Shown piece after piece: positions 52,312 through 62,159 of a stretch of DNA of 64,000 bases. Location: the NCBI GenBank assembly GCA_019359075.1, contig JAHHIB010000014.1:1-64000 (forward strand). Reading direction: 5' to 3'. Position 1 is the stretch's first letter. Every line of letters begins with the position of its first letter. The DNA comes from Kalymmatonema hyalinum WJT4-NPBG1. GTDB taxonomy: Bacteria; Cyanobacteriota; Cyanobacteriia; Cyanobacteriales; Nostocaceae. Under the pieces are notes generated by a model. That model was given only the letters and a program-made list of their open reading frames with translations, made no database searches and had not been told where the DNA came from. Made by a program: the position numbers and the translations under genes.

Positions 52312-55300
52312 GTGGAGAAAATAGCAATCGTCGGATTCTCATGCCTGTTTCCTGATGCCAAAAATCCTGAAGAATTTTGGCAGAATCTTATCGAGCAGAA
52401 AGATTCAACATCATCAATTACTGCTGAAGAAATTGGAGTCGATCCGCAAGTTTTTTATGACCCAGCCAAAGGCAAACCAGACAAAATCTATTCTTTGAAG
52501 GGAGCATTCATCCGCGACTTTCAGTTTGACCCAACTGGTTACAAGCTACCAGCGGACTTTCTGCAAAGCTTAGATAATACCTTTAAATGGTCACTTGATG
52601 CGGCTAAACAAGCTTTGCAACATAGTGGTTATTTGGGAAATGAATCTATTCTCTCAAAATGTGGAGTGATATTAGGCTCTCTCTCGTTGCCTACAAAATT
52701 ATCCAATCAATTATTTGCTCCCATATATCAGCAGGTGTTAACACCTGTATTGAGAGAGCTTTTGCAGTGTGAGGAATTCGATTTGGCTTCCGCTAAAGCA
52801 TCTGCCCAAGCCTCGATCTACAACGCAATGATTTCTGGTTTGCCAGCTGCCGTCATCGCCCAAGCCCTGGCTCTATCCAATATTCATTTGTGTATTGATG
52901 CAGCCTGTTCGTCACCATTGTATGCAACAAAGCTTGCATCTCATTATCTGTGGACGCACAAAGCAGATTTGATGTTAGCCGGGGGAATTAGCTGTTCTGA
53001 CCCTCTGTTTTTGCGGATGTTGTTTTCCGGTATCCAAGGATATCCAGAAGACAACGATCTGAGCCGTCCTCTGGACAAATCCTCTAGAGGACTCATGACT
53101 GCCGATGGAGTTGGGATGGTGGTGCTGAAACGATATAGTGATGCCCTTAGAGATGGCGATCGCATTTATGCCACCATCGCCGGTAATGGACTCTCCAACG
53201 ATGGTCGAGGGAAACACTTGCTTAGCCCGAATTCTAAAGGGCAAATTTTGGCTTTTGAACGCGCTTACAAAGAGGCACAAATCAGTCCAAAAGACATTGA
53301 TTACATGGAGTGCCACGCGACTGGGACGTTGTTGGGAGATACCACTGAGTTCAACTCTGTAGAAACTTTCTTTGGTCAGCATCAAGCAACGCCTTTAGTA
53401 GGTTCTGTCAAGGCTAACGTTGGTCACCTGCTTGTCGCTGCTGGCTCAGTGAGCTTGATTAAAGTACTTTTAAGTATGTCCAAGGGTGTCATTCCACCGA
53501 CACTGAAAGTAGTTGACCCCATAGGAGAAGAAAACAACGTCATTTCACCTCAAAGAATTGTCACAAGTACCGCCAACTGGTCCCAAAAAGCACCAGTAAA
53601 ACGAGCAGCCATCAGTGCATTTGGTTTTGGTGGAACTAATGCCCATATGATTTTGGAACAAGGCACAACAGTTCCTGTTGACGCAATTGCACCTGTGGAA
53701 CTTGCCAAAATCGCTATTGTGGGCATGGATGCCTTTTTCGGTTCCTGCAATGGATTAGATGCTTTTGACCGCAGCATTTATGACGGAACGCAGCATTTTA
53801 TACCGCTTCCGTCTGACAGATGGCACGGCTTAGAAGAGCAACAAGACTTACTCAAGAAGTACGGTTTGCCAAACGGTCAAGCACCAGTAGGGGCATACAT
53901 CCAAGATTTGGAAATAGATACCCTATCTTACAAAATCCCTCCGAATGAACTATCCAAGCTGAACCCGCAACAACTCTTACTTCTCTCCGTTGCCGATCGC
54001 GCCTTGAAAGATGCGGGAATCAAAGAAGGTGCAAACGTTGCAGTCATCATCGCTTCAGAGACAGAATTGTCTGTCCACCAGTTACAGCAGAGATGGAATC
54101 TCTCTTGGCAAATAAAAGAAGGCTTGATTGCTGGAGAAATTTCTTTACCAGAAGAAAAGATTGCTCAACTGGAAACGATTGCTAAAGACGGTATTCACCA
54201 GCCAGTAGAAATCAGCGAATATCTGAGTTATATCGCCAACATTATGGCGAGTCGTATTTCCTCTCTATGGGATTTTACAGGTCCAACATTCACCATAACA
54301 GCGGGCGAAAATTCCACGTTCAAGGTGTTGGAAGTCGCACAAATGCTACTGAGTGCTGGGGAAGTGGATGCTGTGCTTGTGGGTGCTGTTGATTTAGCTG
54401 GCGGGGTAGAAAATATCTTGCTGCGAAATCAATTAGGACAAATCAATACAGGAGTCAATACCCTAAGTTACGACCAAAAGGCAAATGGTTGGGCGGTTGG
54501 CGAAGGTGCTGGCGCAGTTGTCCTGAAGCGCCAAGATACAGCGAAAAAAGAGGGCAATCGCATTTATGCAGTTGTCGATGCCATTAGTTTTGCACAACAG
54601 CATTCTACATCTGATGACTTGCAAAATCGTCTCACAACACCTGATGCAGCAGCCGTCAACTCTGTTTGCCAACAAGCTTTCGAGATAGCAGGCATTAAAC
54701 CCACAGACATTGAATATTTAGAAGTTTGTGGGAGTGGTATTTCCCAAGAAGATGAAGCAGAAATTAAAGGTTTAGTTCAGGCTTATCCAGCGGATAAAAA
54801 TGGTCTTAATTGCGCAATCGGCAGTGTCAAAGCAAACATCGGTCACACATATGTAGCATCGGGAATTGCCAGCCTGATTAAAACTGCTCTTTGTCTGTAT
54901 CACAGATACATTCCTGCAACCCCCAAATGGTCTGGTGTCAAAAACCAAGAGGTTTGGCAGGGTAGTCCCTTTTATGTCGCCCCAGAATCAAGACCTTGGT
55001 TTTTGGGCAAAGAACTCAAAAAGCGAGTCGCTGCGATTAATGGCATAGGGATGGATGGGACTTACGCGCATGTCATCTTATCAGAAGAAGCAGACCAGAT
55101 ACAGCGTCACAGCAAGTATTTGGAGCAAACACCTTATTATCTATTTCCCATTGCTGCTAACAATCGCTCTGATTTACTAGACCAAATTAATGCTCTCGAG
55201 AAGACCATCGAAAATTGTACTTCTTTAAACGTTGCAGCAAGCCGAAGTTTTGCTGCTTATAAGCAGCGTGTTGAGTCAAATTATGCGATCGCCATTCTTG

Positions 55301-57084
55301 GACGTAACAAAAAGGAATTAGCCAGAGAAATTGAAGCAGCCCTCAAAGGTGTGAATAATGCCTTTGAAAATGGGGAAGATTGGCAAACACCGATTGGCAG
55401 TTATTTCACAGCTAAACCACTCGGTAAAAAGGGGGGTGTAGCATACGTTTATCCTGCTGCGGTCAATTCCTATCTTGGCATTAGTCGCAACCTCTTCCGC
55501 TTATTCCCCAGAGTTCACGATGACTTGGCAATCAAAAGTCTTTTCAGCGTTGTCGCCGACATTGCCAAGATCGTCTTTCCCAGAAGCTTGAATAAATTAT
55601 CAAACAGGCAGATAGAAGCTCTTGAACAGGGATTCTTCAATGATTCCTTGGCAATCTTTGAAACTGACATGGGCATTGCCAGACTCCTGACGACTATTAT
55701 CCGAGATGATTTCCAAGTCAAGCCAAAATATGTTTTTGGGTATAGCCTGGGCGAGACTAGTATGATGTCGGCGATGGGGGTATGGAGCAACTTTAGCCAA
55801 GGGATTAACGCCTTTCACGCATCGCCTTTGTTTGGAGACAGGATATCTGGACCGAAAAACGCCGTACGCGAATATTGGGGATTACCATCAGCACAACAAT
55901 CACCAGATGATGATTTCTGGAGTACCTATCTTGTGATGGCGACTCCATCGCAGGTTAAAGAATGCCTCAAGAATGAAAATCGCGTCTACTTGACTCAGAT
56001 AAATACACCAGAAGAAGTTTTAATGGCTGGTGATACAGCTGGTTGTCAGAGAGTCATTAAAACTTTGGGTTGCAACGCTTTCCGCGCTCCCTTCAACCAT
56101 GCAATCCATTGCGAACCAATGCAATCAGAGTATGAAGAAATAGTTCGAGTCAACACCTTACCGTCTCACAACATACCTGGCATTGTCTTTTACTCTGCAG
56201 CTGAGTATACACCGATCACACTTGATAGTAATGTCATTGCTCGTAGCCTTACGAAAACCTTGTGTCAACAGGTTGATTTTCCTCGATTAGTGAACCGAGT
56301 TTATGAGGATGGGGCAAGAATATTCGTCGAAGCAGGGTCTGGCAATGTCTGCTCTCGATGGATTGAGAAAATCCTGGAAAACAAAGAACATATGACTGTA
56401 TCTCTTAATAGAAGGGGTATAGACGACCATACTTCTATTATCAGAGCATTAGCAAAACTCCTCAGTCATCAGGTTTCTCTGGACTTATCATCTCTGTATA
56501 GTCAGACAACAGAAACATCCAGTCAACTTAAACCGACTGTGAAAACTGTCAACTTGGGTGGGAACAGAATTGTTGCCAAAATCTTGAGTGACGAAAACCG
56601 TACGCTTTTTGAGAATGTAGCTACCACAAAACCGCGTCATCGTGTTAGTAGCCAGCATCAAAATATTCCTCTCTCCATAGGATCTGAACTCACAAATTCC
56701 CTCAAGGACTCAAGCAGTATCCACAATGGCGGAAGTCATCTGGGCAACGTGACACTATCAATGACTAAGCAAGACGAAGAAAACGTGAAAAATACCACTA
56801 ATAACAGTTTTAGTCCTAGGGAACAGCTACAATCTTGTGAGTCAACTGTAACTCAAGAAATTATTTCTCAATCCATTCTCCATCCAATCACCACCACTCA
56901 AAATTTTGCCCATTCAGTGGCGATCGCTGACTTAACTCAGTCTCAGTACGAAAAGTTAAGTGCTAACAATAAGAGCGTTCATAAAGCTCACGCTAACTTC
57001 TTAAAATCTAGACAAGAATTTAGCCAACAAATGAGCGAAATTATTCAATTACAACTGGCTTGCGCTGAAAACTTACTGGCTTAG
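52312..57084 (+). CDS. hglC: HglC: KS, catalytically altered KS (chain-length factor type) and acyltransferase-like domain
   Basis: A 1590-residue PfaC/PfaB-like protein starting at a GTG after AAGGA. The first ketosynthase (about 1-455) has an active Cys near 198 (DAACSSPLYA), His near 333 (ECHATGT) and His near 369 (KANVGHLLVAAG). The second (about 466-945) lacks the Cys (TITAGENSTFKV), so it resembles a chain-length factor. An acyltransferase-like domain (about 1050-1400) has GYSLGE with Ser near 1143. The C-terminal tail carries a helical HxxHANFLKSRQEF segment like the HglE repeats. It extends the chain. hglA follows after 110 bp. Confidence 0.9.
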   Translation: MEKIAIVGFSCLFPDAKNPEEFWQNLIEQKDSTSSITAEEIGVDPQVFYDPAKGKPDKIYSLKGAFIRDFQFDPTGYKLPADFLQSLDNTFKWSLDAAKQALQHSGYLGNESILSKCGVILGSLSLPTKLSNQLFAPIYQQVLTPVLRELLQCEEFDLASAKASAQASIYNAMISGLPAAVIAQALALSNIHLCIDAACSSPLYATKLASHYLWTHKADLMLAGGISCSDPLFLRMLFSGIQGYPEDNDLSRPLDKSSRGLMTADGVGMVVLKRYSDALRDGDRIYATIAGNGLSNDGRGKHLLSPNSKGQILAFERAYKEAQISPKDIDYMECHATGTLLGDTTEFNSVETFFGQHQATPLVGSVKANVGHLLVAAGSVSLIKVLLSMSKGVIPPTLKVVDPIGEENNVISPQRIVTSTANWSQKAPVKRAAISAFGFGGTNAHMILEQGTTVPVDAIAPVELAKIAIVGMDAFFGSCNGLDAFDRSIYDGTQHFIPLPSDRWHGLEEQQDLLKKYGLPNGQAPVGAYIQDLEIDTLSYKIPPNELSKLNPQQLLLLSVADRALKDAGIKEGANVAVIIASETELSVHQLQQRWNLSWQIKEGLIAGEISLPEEKIAQLETIAKDGIHQPVEISEYLSYIANIMASRISSLWDFTGPTFTITAGENSTFKVLEVAQMLLSAGEVDAVLVGAVDLAGGVENILLRNQLGQINTGVNTLSYDQKANGWAVGEGAGAVVLKRQDTAKKEGNRIYAVVDAISFAQQHSTSDDLQNRLTTPDAAAVNSVCQQAFEIAGIKPTDIEYLEVCGSGISQEDEAEIKGLVQAYPADKNGLNCAIGSVKANIGHTYVASGIASLIKTALCLYHRYIPATPKWSGVKNQEVWQGSPFYVAPESRPWFLGKELKKRVAAINGIGMDGTYAHVILSEEADQIQRHSKYLEQTPYYLFPIAANNRSDLLDQINALEKTIENCTSLNVAASRSFAAYKQRVESNYAIAILGRNKKELAREIEAALKGVNNAFENGEDWQTPIGSYFTAKPLGKKGGVAYVYPAAVNSYLGISRNLFRLFPRVHDDLAIKSLFSVVADIAKIVFPRSLNKLSNRQIEALEQGFFNDSLAIFETDMGIARLLTTIIRDDFQVKPKYVFGYSLGETSMMSAMGVWSNFSQGINAFHASPLFGDRISGPKNAVREYWGLPSAQQSPDDDFWSTYLVMATPSQVKECLKNENRVYLTQINTPEEVLMAGDTAGCQRVIKTLGCNAFRAPFNHAIHCEPMQSEYEEIVRVNTLPSHNIPGIVFYSAAEYTPITLDSNVIARSLTKTLCQQVDFPRLVNRVYEDGARIFVEAGSGNVCSRWIEKILENKEHMTVSLNRRGIDDHTSIIRALAKLLSHQVSLDLSSLYSQTTETSSQLKPTVKTVNLGGNRIVAKILSDENRTLFENVATTKPRHRVSSQHQNIPLSIGSELTNSLKDSSSIHNGGSHLGNVTLSMTKQDEENVKNTTNNSFSPREQLQSCESTVTQEIISQSILHPITTTQNFAHSVAIADLTQSQYEKLSANNKSVHKAHANFLKSRQEFSQQMSEIIQLQLACAENLLA

Positions 57085-57196
57085 TCATTTGTTAGTAGGT
57101 AGTGGTTAGTTATTATTGCTTCGCTATTGACGACTAACCACTAACTACTAACCATTAACTACTCTCTATTACTCATAATTTAAGGGAATCACTACC

Positions 57197-58861
57197 GTGA
57201 AAACTGAAGATGCGGTACTAGGTAAATACAATAACGGTCTTAGCTTTTTTGGTCACTACAATCACAATCAAGTTTGGAAAGGTGACTTAGATTGTGTGGC
57301 GTTTGAACCATCAGATATCAAAGATAAATTGCAGAATTTACATAAACCTTGTTACATCGTAAGAGTAGCAGGAAAAATTGGTGTCACCAACGAAGGTTAT
57401 TCTTGTTCTCCTGATAATGGGAAAACAGGACAAGTAGAATTGTTGATAGCAGCTCCACCCATCTCAACACATAATTTAGGAGACCCCAGTTTTCTTTCCT
57501 CTCATGGTGTGAAATACGCTTATGCTACTGGTGCAATGGCTGGCGGTATTGCATCTGAAGAGATGGTGATTGCACTTGGAAAAGAGAAAATTTTGGGTTC
57601 CTTTGGTGCTGGTGGTTTAAGTCCAGACCGTCTTGAAGCAGCTATTAACCGTATTCAAGCAGCCTTACCTCAAGGTCCCTACGCTTCTAATCTTATTCAC
57701 AGTCCGAATGAACCTGCCATTGAACGCCGTGCTGTGGATATCTACCTTAAATATGGGGTGAAAACTGTAGAAGCTTCGGCATTTTTGGACTTGACTCCTA
57801 ATATTGTCTATTACCGTGCGGCTGGACTGGGCGTGAATGCAGCCAATCAAATTGAAATCAAAAACAAAGTCATTGCCAAAATCTCCCGCCGAGAAGTCGC
57901 TAGCAAATTTCTCCAACCAGCACCACTAAAAATTCTTAAAGAACTTGTTGCACAAGGACTCATCAGTGAATTACAAGCAAATCTTGCGGCTGCGCTTCCC
58001 ATCGCCGATGATATTACTGTAGAAGCTGATTCTGGCGGACATACAGACAATCGCCCCCTAGTTTGTCTCCTGCCTTCTATGTTGGCATTAAAAAATGAAA
58101 TTCAGGAAAAATATCGTTACTCAACACCTATCAGAGTTGGAGTAGCCGGGGGAATTGGGACACCACAATCAGCAATAGCCAGCTTTATGATGGGCGCTGC
58201 TTATGTGGTGACTGGTTCGATTAATCAGTCCTGTGTTGAAGCTGGAACTTGTGAATATACCAAGCAATTGTTAGCACAAGCAGAAATGGCTGACATGATG
58301 ATGGCTCCAGCAGCAGATATGTTTGAAATGGGAGTCAAACTTCAAGTTTTAAAAAGAGGAACTATGTTCCCTCTACGAGCTCAGAAACTGTATGAGATAT
58401 ACAGGAATTATGACTCGATTGAAGATATTCCTATCGCGGAAAGAGAAAAATTAGAAAAACAAATTTTTCGTAAGAGCCTTGCTCAGATATGGGAAGAAGC
58501 TGCAACTTATTTGTCCAAAAGAAATCCTGAAAAACTAGGGAAAGCAATCAACAATCCCAAAATAAAAATGGCAGCAATTTTTCGCTGGTATTTAGGATTA
58601 TCCTCTCGCTGGTCTAGTTCTGGAGAAAAGGGCCGAGAAGTCGATTATCAAATTTGGTGTGGTCCGGTGATGGGTAGCTTTAATGACTGGGTTCGTGGTT
58701 CTTATTTGGCTGAGTCAAAAAATCGCCGAGTCGTTGATGTTGCTAATCATATCATGACTGGAGCAGCATTTTTATACCGCATTCAAAGTTTAAAAATTCA
58801 AGGACTACAAATCCAGGATGACTACTGTCAGTATCATCCAGTTTCTTCTACTAGCTTGTAA
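57197..58861 (+). CDS. hglA: HglA: PfaD-like enoyl reductase (NPD/FMN family)
   Basis: A 554-residue PfaD-family protein starting at a GTG after AAGGGA. GAMAGGIASEEMVIALGKEKILGSFG, DSGGHTDNRP and AGGIGTPQSAIASFMMGAAYVVTGSINQSCVEAGT carry the FMN and substrate residues of the 2-nitropropane dioxygenase fold, as in PUFA-synthase PfaD. It would reduce the enoyl intermediate of the heterocyst fatty chain. Its position between hglC and hetM is the one known from Anabaena. The length is typical. A 13-bp stem hairpin (58885-58917) follows the stop. Confidence 0.9.
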   Translation: MKTEDAVLGKYNNGLSFFGHYNHNQVWKGDLDCVAFEPSDIKDKLQNLHKPCYIVRVAGKIGVTNEGYSCSPDNGKTGQVELLIAAPPISTHNLGDPSFLSSHGVKYAYATGAMAGGIASEEMVIALGKEKILGSFGAGGLSPDRLEAAINRIQAALPQGPYASNLIHSPNEPAIERRAVDIYLKYGVKTVEASAFLDLTPNIVYYRAAGLGVNAANQIEIKNKVIAKISRREVASKFLQPAPLKILKELVAQGLISELQANLAAALPIADDITVEADSGGHTDNRPLVCLLPSMLALKNEIQEKYRYSTPIRVGVAGGIGTPQSAIASFMMGAAYVVTGSINQSCVEAGTCEYTKQLLAQAEMADMMMAPAADMFEMGVKLQVLKRGTMFPLRAQKLYEIYRNYDSIEDIPIAEREKLEKQIFRKSLAQIWEEAATYLSKRNPEKLGKAINNPKIKMAAIFRWYLGLSSRWSSSGEKGREVDYQIWCGPVMGSFNDWVRGSYLAESKNRRVVDVANHIMTGAAFLYRIQSLKIQGLQIQDDYCQYHPVSSTSL

Positions 58862-58884
58862 GAGCTACAAAATTAAGGTGTTCC

Positions 58885-58917
58885 AGAAACCCGGTTTCTT
58901 TGATAAACCGGGTTTCT
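58885..58917. terminator. AGAAACCCGGTTT hairpin between hglA and hetM
   Basis: AGAAACCCGGTTT and its exact reverse complement AAACCGGGTTTCT are separated by a 7-nt loop. The stem is strong but has no T-run, so it is either an attenuating or processing hairpin within the operon or a dispersed palindromic repeat. It lies 39 bp before the hetM start. Confidence 0.5.
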
Positions 58918-58955
58918 AAGAAATCGCAGACTATGATGTTAGAGGTGTGTAAATA

Positions 58956-60476
58956 ATGGTTTCAAAACAGTATCATACGGCAGAAGAAATTCAAGGATGG
59001 CTGGTGTCTATTCTTGCTGAGGCACTAAAAATCGAACCCGATGAAATTAATATCCAAGAGTCTTTAGAAAGCTATGGTTTAGACTCAGCTCAAGCTATGG
59101 TTTTAGTTACCCAAGCAGAGAAGATGCTGGGATTTGAAGTCTCTCCTATGCTGCTGTGGCATTACCCAAATGTCGAAGCACTTTCGCAGCGTTTAGCTGA
59201 AGAATCACAAGATTTGGAGTCACAGGTTGAAGACACGGGAGTTGCTCCTCGAACAAATCTTTCCGCTGTTAAGACCGCAACGGTCGATTTAAGTGCTGAA
59301 GCTGTTTTAGATCCGAACATCCGTCCTGCATCGAGTTTTAAATTTACAACTGAACTGGAGAATGTCTTCTTAACTGGAGGAACAGGCTTTTTAGGAGCTT
59401 TTCTCATCCATGAACTGTTACAGACAACAAATGCAGATATCTATTGCTTAGTCCGTGCTGCTAATTCTGAGGAAGGCAAGCGGAAGCTGAAGAAAAATTT
59501 GCAACAATATGCGGTTTGGGAAGAAGAGTTCAGCCCCAGAATTATTGCTATTCCAGGAGATTTATCTCAACCACTTTTAGGTCTGAGTACTGAAGGGTTT
59601 GAAATGCTGGCAGCTAATCTTGACGCTGTGTATCACAGTGCTGCCACGTTGAATTATGTATATCCCTACTCAGCACTGAAGACTGCTAATGTTCTGGGAA
59701 CGCAGGAAGTGATACGCTTGGCAAGTGAAATCAAAACCAAGCCTCTGCATTACATTTCCAGTGTTGCTGTTTTTGAATCACCTGCTTATGCTGGCAAAGT
59801 CGTCAAAGAACAGGATAACTTTGACCATTGGGAGGGTATTTATCTCGGTTACTCTCAAACGAAATGGGTTGCTGAAAAGTTAGTTAAGATTGCCGGTGAG
59901 CGAGGACTTCCCGTTACCATCCACAGACCACCATTGATAGCAGGGCACAGTGAAACAGGTGTGTCTAACACCCATGATTTTACCAACCTGATGATCAAGG
60001 GCTGTCTTGATATAGGATGTTTTCCAGATGTGGATTATATGCTGGATATGTCTCCTGTAGACTATGTGAGCAAAGCGATCGTCTATCTATCAAGGCAGAA
60101 AGAATCTATAGGCAAAGCTTTCCACTTACAACATCCTGAACCTGTATCCTTGAAGATGTTAGTTGAGTGGATGCGCTCTTTCGGTTTTCCAATTCAAATG
60201 CTTCCTTACGACGAGTGGCAAGCACAGTTAATGAAAAATGCGACTTCTGTGGAAAATCCTTTGTACACACTGCGACCTTTCTTGTTTGAACGGTGGTCTC
60301 AAGAAGGACTGACGATTCCAGATTTGTACCTGCAAGCTAGAAGACCCTTTATCAGCTGTCAAGAAACACTCGATGCACTTGCAGGAAGCTCGATTGTTTG
60401 TCCACCGATAGACTCTAAATTGTTTATCACATACTCCTCTTACTTGATTGAGACCGGTTTTTTGAATGTTGCCTAG
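58956..60476 (+). CDS. hetM: HetM/HglB: ACP-thioester reductase
   Basis: A 506-residue protein, the same length as Anabaena HetM. An ACP (about 10-85) with the phosphopantetheine Ser near 44 (YGLDSAQ) is followed by a linker and an NAD(P)-dependent thioester reductase (about 132-500) with [18 protein letters not shown] and the [11 protein letters not shown] (YxxxK) motif. It would release the mature chain as an aldehyde or alcohol, giving the heterocyst glycolipid alcohol. An AGAGGTG-type ribosome-binding site lies before the ATG. It is the last gene in the polyketide operon. hetI supplies its phosphopantetheine. Confidence 0.92.
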   Translation: MVSKQYHTAEEIQGWLVSILAEALKIEPDEINIQESLESYGLDSAQAMVLVTQAEKMLGFEVSPMLLWHYPNVEALSQRLAEESQDLESQVEDTGVAPRTNLSAVKTATVDLSAEAVLDPNIRPASSFKFTTELENVFLTGGTGFLGAFLIHELLQTTNADIYCLVRAANSEEGKRKLKKNLQQYAVWEEEFSPRIIAIPGDLSQPLLGLSTEGFEMLAANLDAVYHSAATLNYVYPYSALKTANVLGTQEVIRLASEIKTKPLHYISSVAVFESPAYAGKVVKEQDNFDHWEGIYLGYSQTKWVAEKLVKIAGERGLPVTIHRPPLIAGHSETGVSNTHDFTNLMIKGCLDIGCFPDVDYMLDMSPVDYVSKAIVYLSRQKESIGKAFHLQHPEPVSLKMLVEWMRSFGFPIQMLPYDEWQAQLMKNATSVENPLYTLRPFLFERWSQEGLTIPDLYLQARRPFISCQETLDALAGSSIVCPPIDSKLFITYSSYLIETGFLNVA

Positions 60477-61265
60477 AGGTGCGCCAAGCTAAGCTTGAGA
60501 GGATGTTTGAGAAGTATCAAATATTTTACTTGATCCCCCCTAGCCCCCCTTAAAAAGGGGGGTAAAAGTCCCCCTTTTTAAGGGGGATTTAGGGGGATCA
60601 TTGATAAATTTTGGTACAATACGACACTTTCCAAACATCCTCTGAGGGGTAATGTAGTGAGCGCTTAAGCACTCTATTAAAGCGAAGACAGCGCTTACTA
60701 CAAACCCCGCAAAGTATCTTTGCCAGACTACTAGTTTGTATTATTGGTAATTGGTCTGAAGTTTAGACTTTTACTGCAATTGTTTCGATAAATAAGCTAA
60801 TGCGCGTAGTGCATTAACTTTATTGAGGCAGTCTGAGCGTTAGAAGCCGTCGCTCCAGACTGCCGTTTCTTTATGCATGTTATGAATCAGCCAATGGGGA
60901 ATGAGCAAATACTTACTTGGTAAGCTTTCAATCATACATATCAGTTTATTTTATAGTTTAATATAACAAAAAATAAAAATGTTATAATATGGTTAACTCG
61001 GTGCTTTGCTTGAAAAAGAGCTCCGTGAAGCAAAGCATTTCGGAAATTCTATCCTACCGCAACGGGTGCGCTCCGCTGCGGAATTTAAGGTTGGTTGTGG
61101 TTCACAGCGAGAAATCACCCAAAAGAGCTGATATTAAAGTTGGTTAATCACTTCGTTTATGTTGTTATTTGTTATCAGTTAGTAGTTAGTCTTTGAAAAT
61201 AACTAATAATTAACAACTCACAACTCATAATTAACCACTAAAAGCAAATTTATGGAGGTATTGAA
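60477..61265. repeat. Repeat-rich gap: 146-bp MITE and GTAGTGAGCGCT hairpin element
   Basis: AGAGGATGTTTG at 60498-60509 and CAAACATCCTCT at 60632-60643 bound a 146-bp element, whose centre is a very strong nested palindrome (CCCCCCTTAAAAAGGGGGG and CCCCCTTTTTAAGGGGG, 60531-60601). Next, GTAGTGAGCGCT...AGCGCTTACTAC at 60654-60701 plus the tail to ACTACTAGT (60735) is the counterpart of the element at 51978-52046. Both are probably mobile non-autonomous repeats; the first could also stop hetM transcription. The remainder to 61265 is AT-rich, with GGAGGT before the next gene. Confidence 0.7.
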
Positions 61266-62036
61266 GTGGTAGCAACGTTCACAGGAAAAGTCGTTCTGGT
61301 GACTGGAGGCGGTTCGGGAATTGGCAGGGCTTCTGCACTAGCATTTGCCAGAGAAGGAGCAAAGGTCGTTGTTGCTGATGTAGCTGTTGAAGCGGGTGTT
61401 GATACAGTCAGCAAAATCGAGGCAACCTACGGTGAGGCTATCTTCGTTAAGACAGACGTTTCCAAGGCGGCTGAGGTCAAGAAACTGATTAAAAAAACTG
61501 TTGAGACCTATGGAGCAATCAATTGTGCATTTAACAATGCTGGTATCCAGGGAGTGAGTAGTTCAACGGCTGCCTGCACCGAGGAGAACTGGGATCGAGT
61601 GCTCAACATTAATCTTAAGGGTGTGTGGTTGTGCATGAAATACCAAATTCCTTATATGCGGGAACAAGGCGGCGGAGCCATCGTCAATATGTCCGCAGCT
61701 GCTGGTTTGAGTAGCTGCCTGGAACGTTTTCCTGCCTACACTGCCAGCAAGAATGCTGTCATAGGACTGACGAAAAGCGCCGCCGTGGAATATGCAAAAG
61801 CGGGTATCCGCATCAACGCATTGTGTCCGGGCTATATTTACACACCAATGGTTGAAAGCGAGATTCATCAAAACCATCAAAACTCTGATCTCAAGGATTT
61901 GGTGGTTAATAAAGTCCCTATGGGACGTTGGGGAACCCCGGAAGAAATCGCTGAGATTGTACTTTTTCTGTGTTCAGATACTGCTTCGTATGTCAACGGA
62001 CATGCGATGGTTGTCGATGGTGGTTTAGTCGCATAG
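61266..62036 (+). CDS. Classical short-chain dehydrogenase/reductase
   Basis: A 256-residue SDR starting at a GTG with GGAGGT as ribosome-binding site at about 61255. VLVTGGGSGIGRASALAFAREGA, FNNAGIQG, the Ser region VNMSAAAG and YTASKNAVIGLTKSAA (YxxxK) show a complete active site. VNGHAMVVDGG at the end is usual for FabG/glucose-dehydrogenase-like members. It lies between hetM and hetI, where PCC 7120 has hetN, but the sequence is not HetN-like; it lacks the MWTDAMRQEL and RGSGR elements. Substrate unknown. It may act on the ketoacyl or the sugar part of the glycolipid, but this is only context. Confidence 0.88.
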   Translation: MVATFTGKVVLVTGGGSGIGRASALAFAREGAKVVVADVAVEAGVDTVSKIEATYGEAIFVKTDVSKAAEVKKLIKKTVETYGAINCAFNNAGIQGVSSSTAACTEENWDRVLNINLKGVWLCMKYQIPYMREQGGGAIVNMSAAAGLSSCLERFPAYTASKNAVIGLTKSAAVEYAKAGIRINALCPGYIYTPMVESEIHQNHQNSDLKDLVVNKVPMGRWGTPEEIAEIVLFLCSDTASYVNGHAMVVDGGLVA

Positions 62037-62159
62037 CCAGAAATTTAATCATTCATGCAGGACAACAGAAAGCTTGGCAGATGTGCAGACCCTGTTTTCC
62101 CAAATATGGTCTTTTGGGGTGTTTTGGGTAGGTTCAATAATTGGGTGAGGTTTTCAAGA

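Noticed and set aside
61266-62036. Naming this SDR hetN from its position between hetM and hetI
   Set aside because: The sequence is of the FabG/glucose-dehydrogenase type. The SDR at 29470-30303 is much closer to HetN, so no symbol was given.
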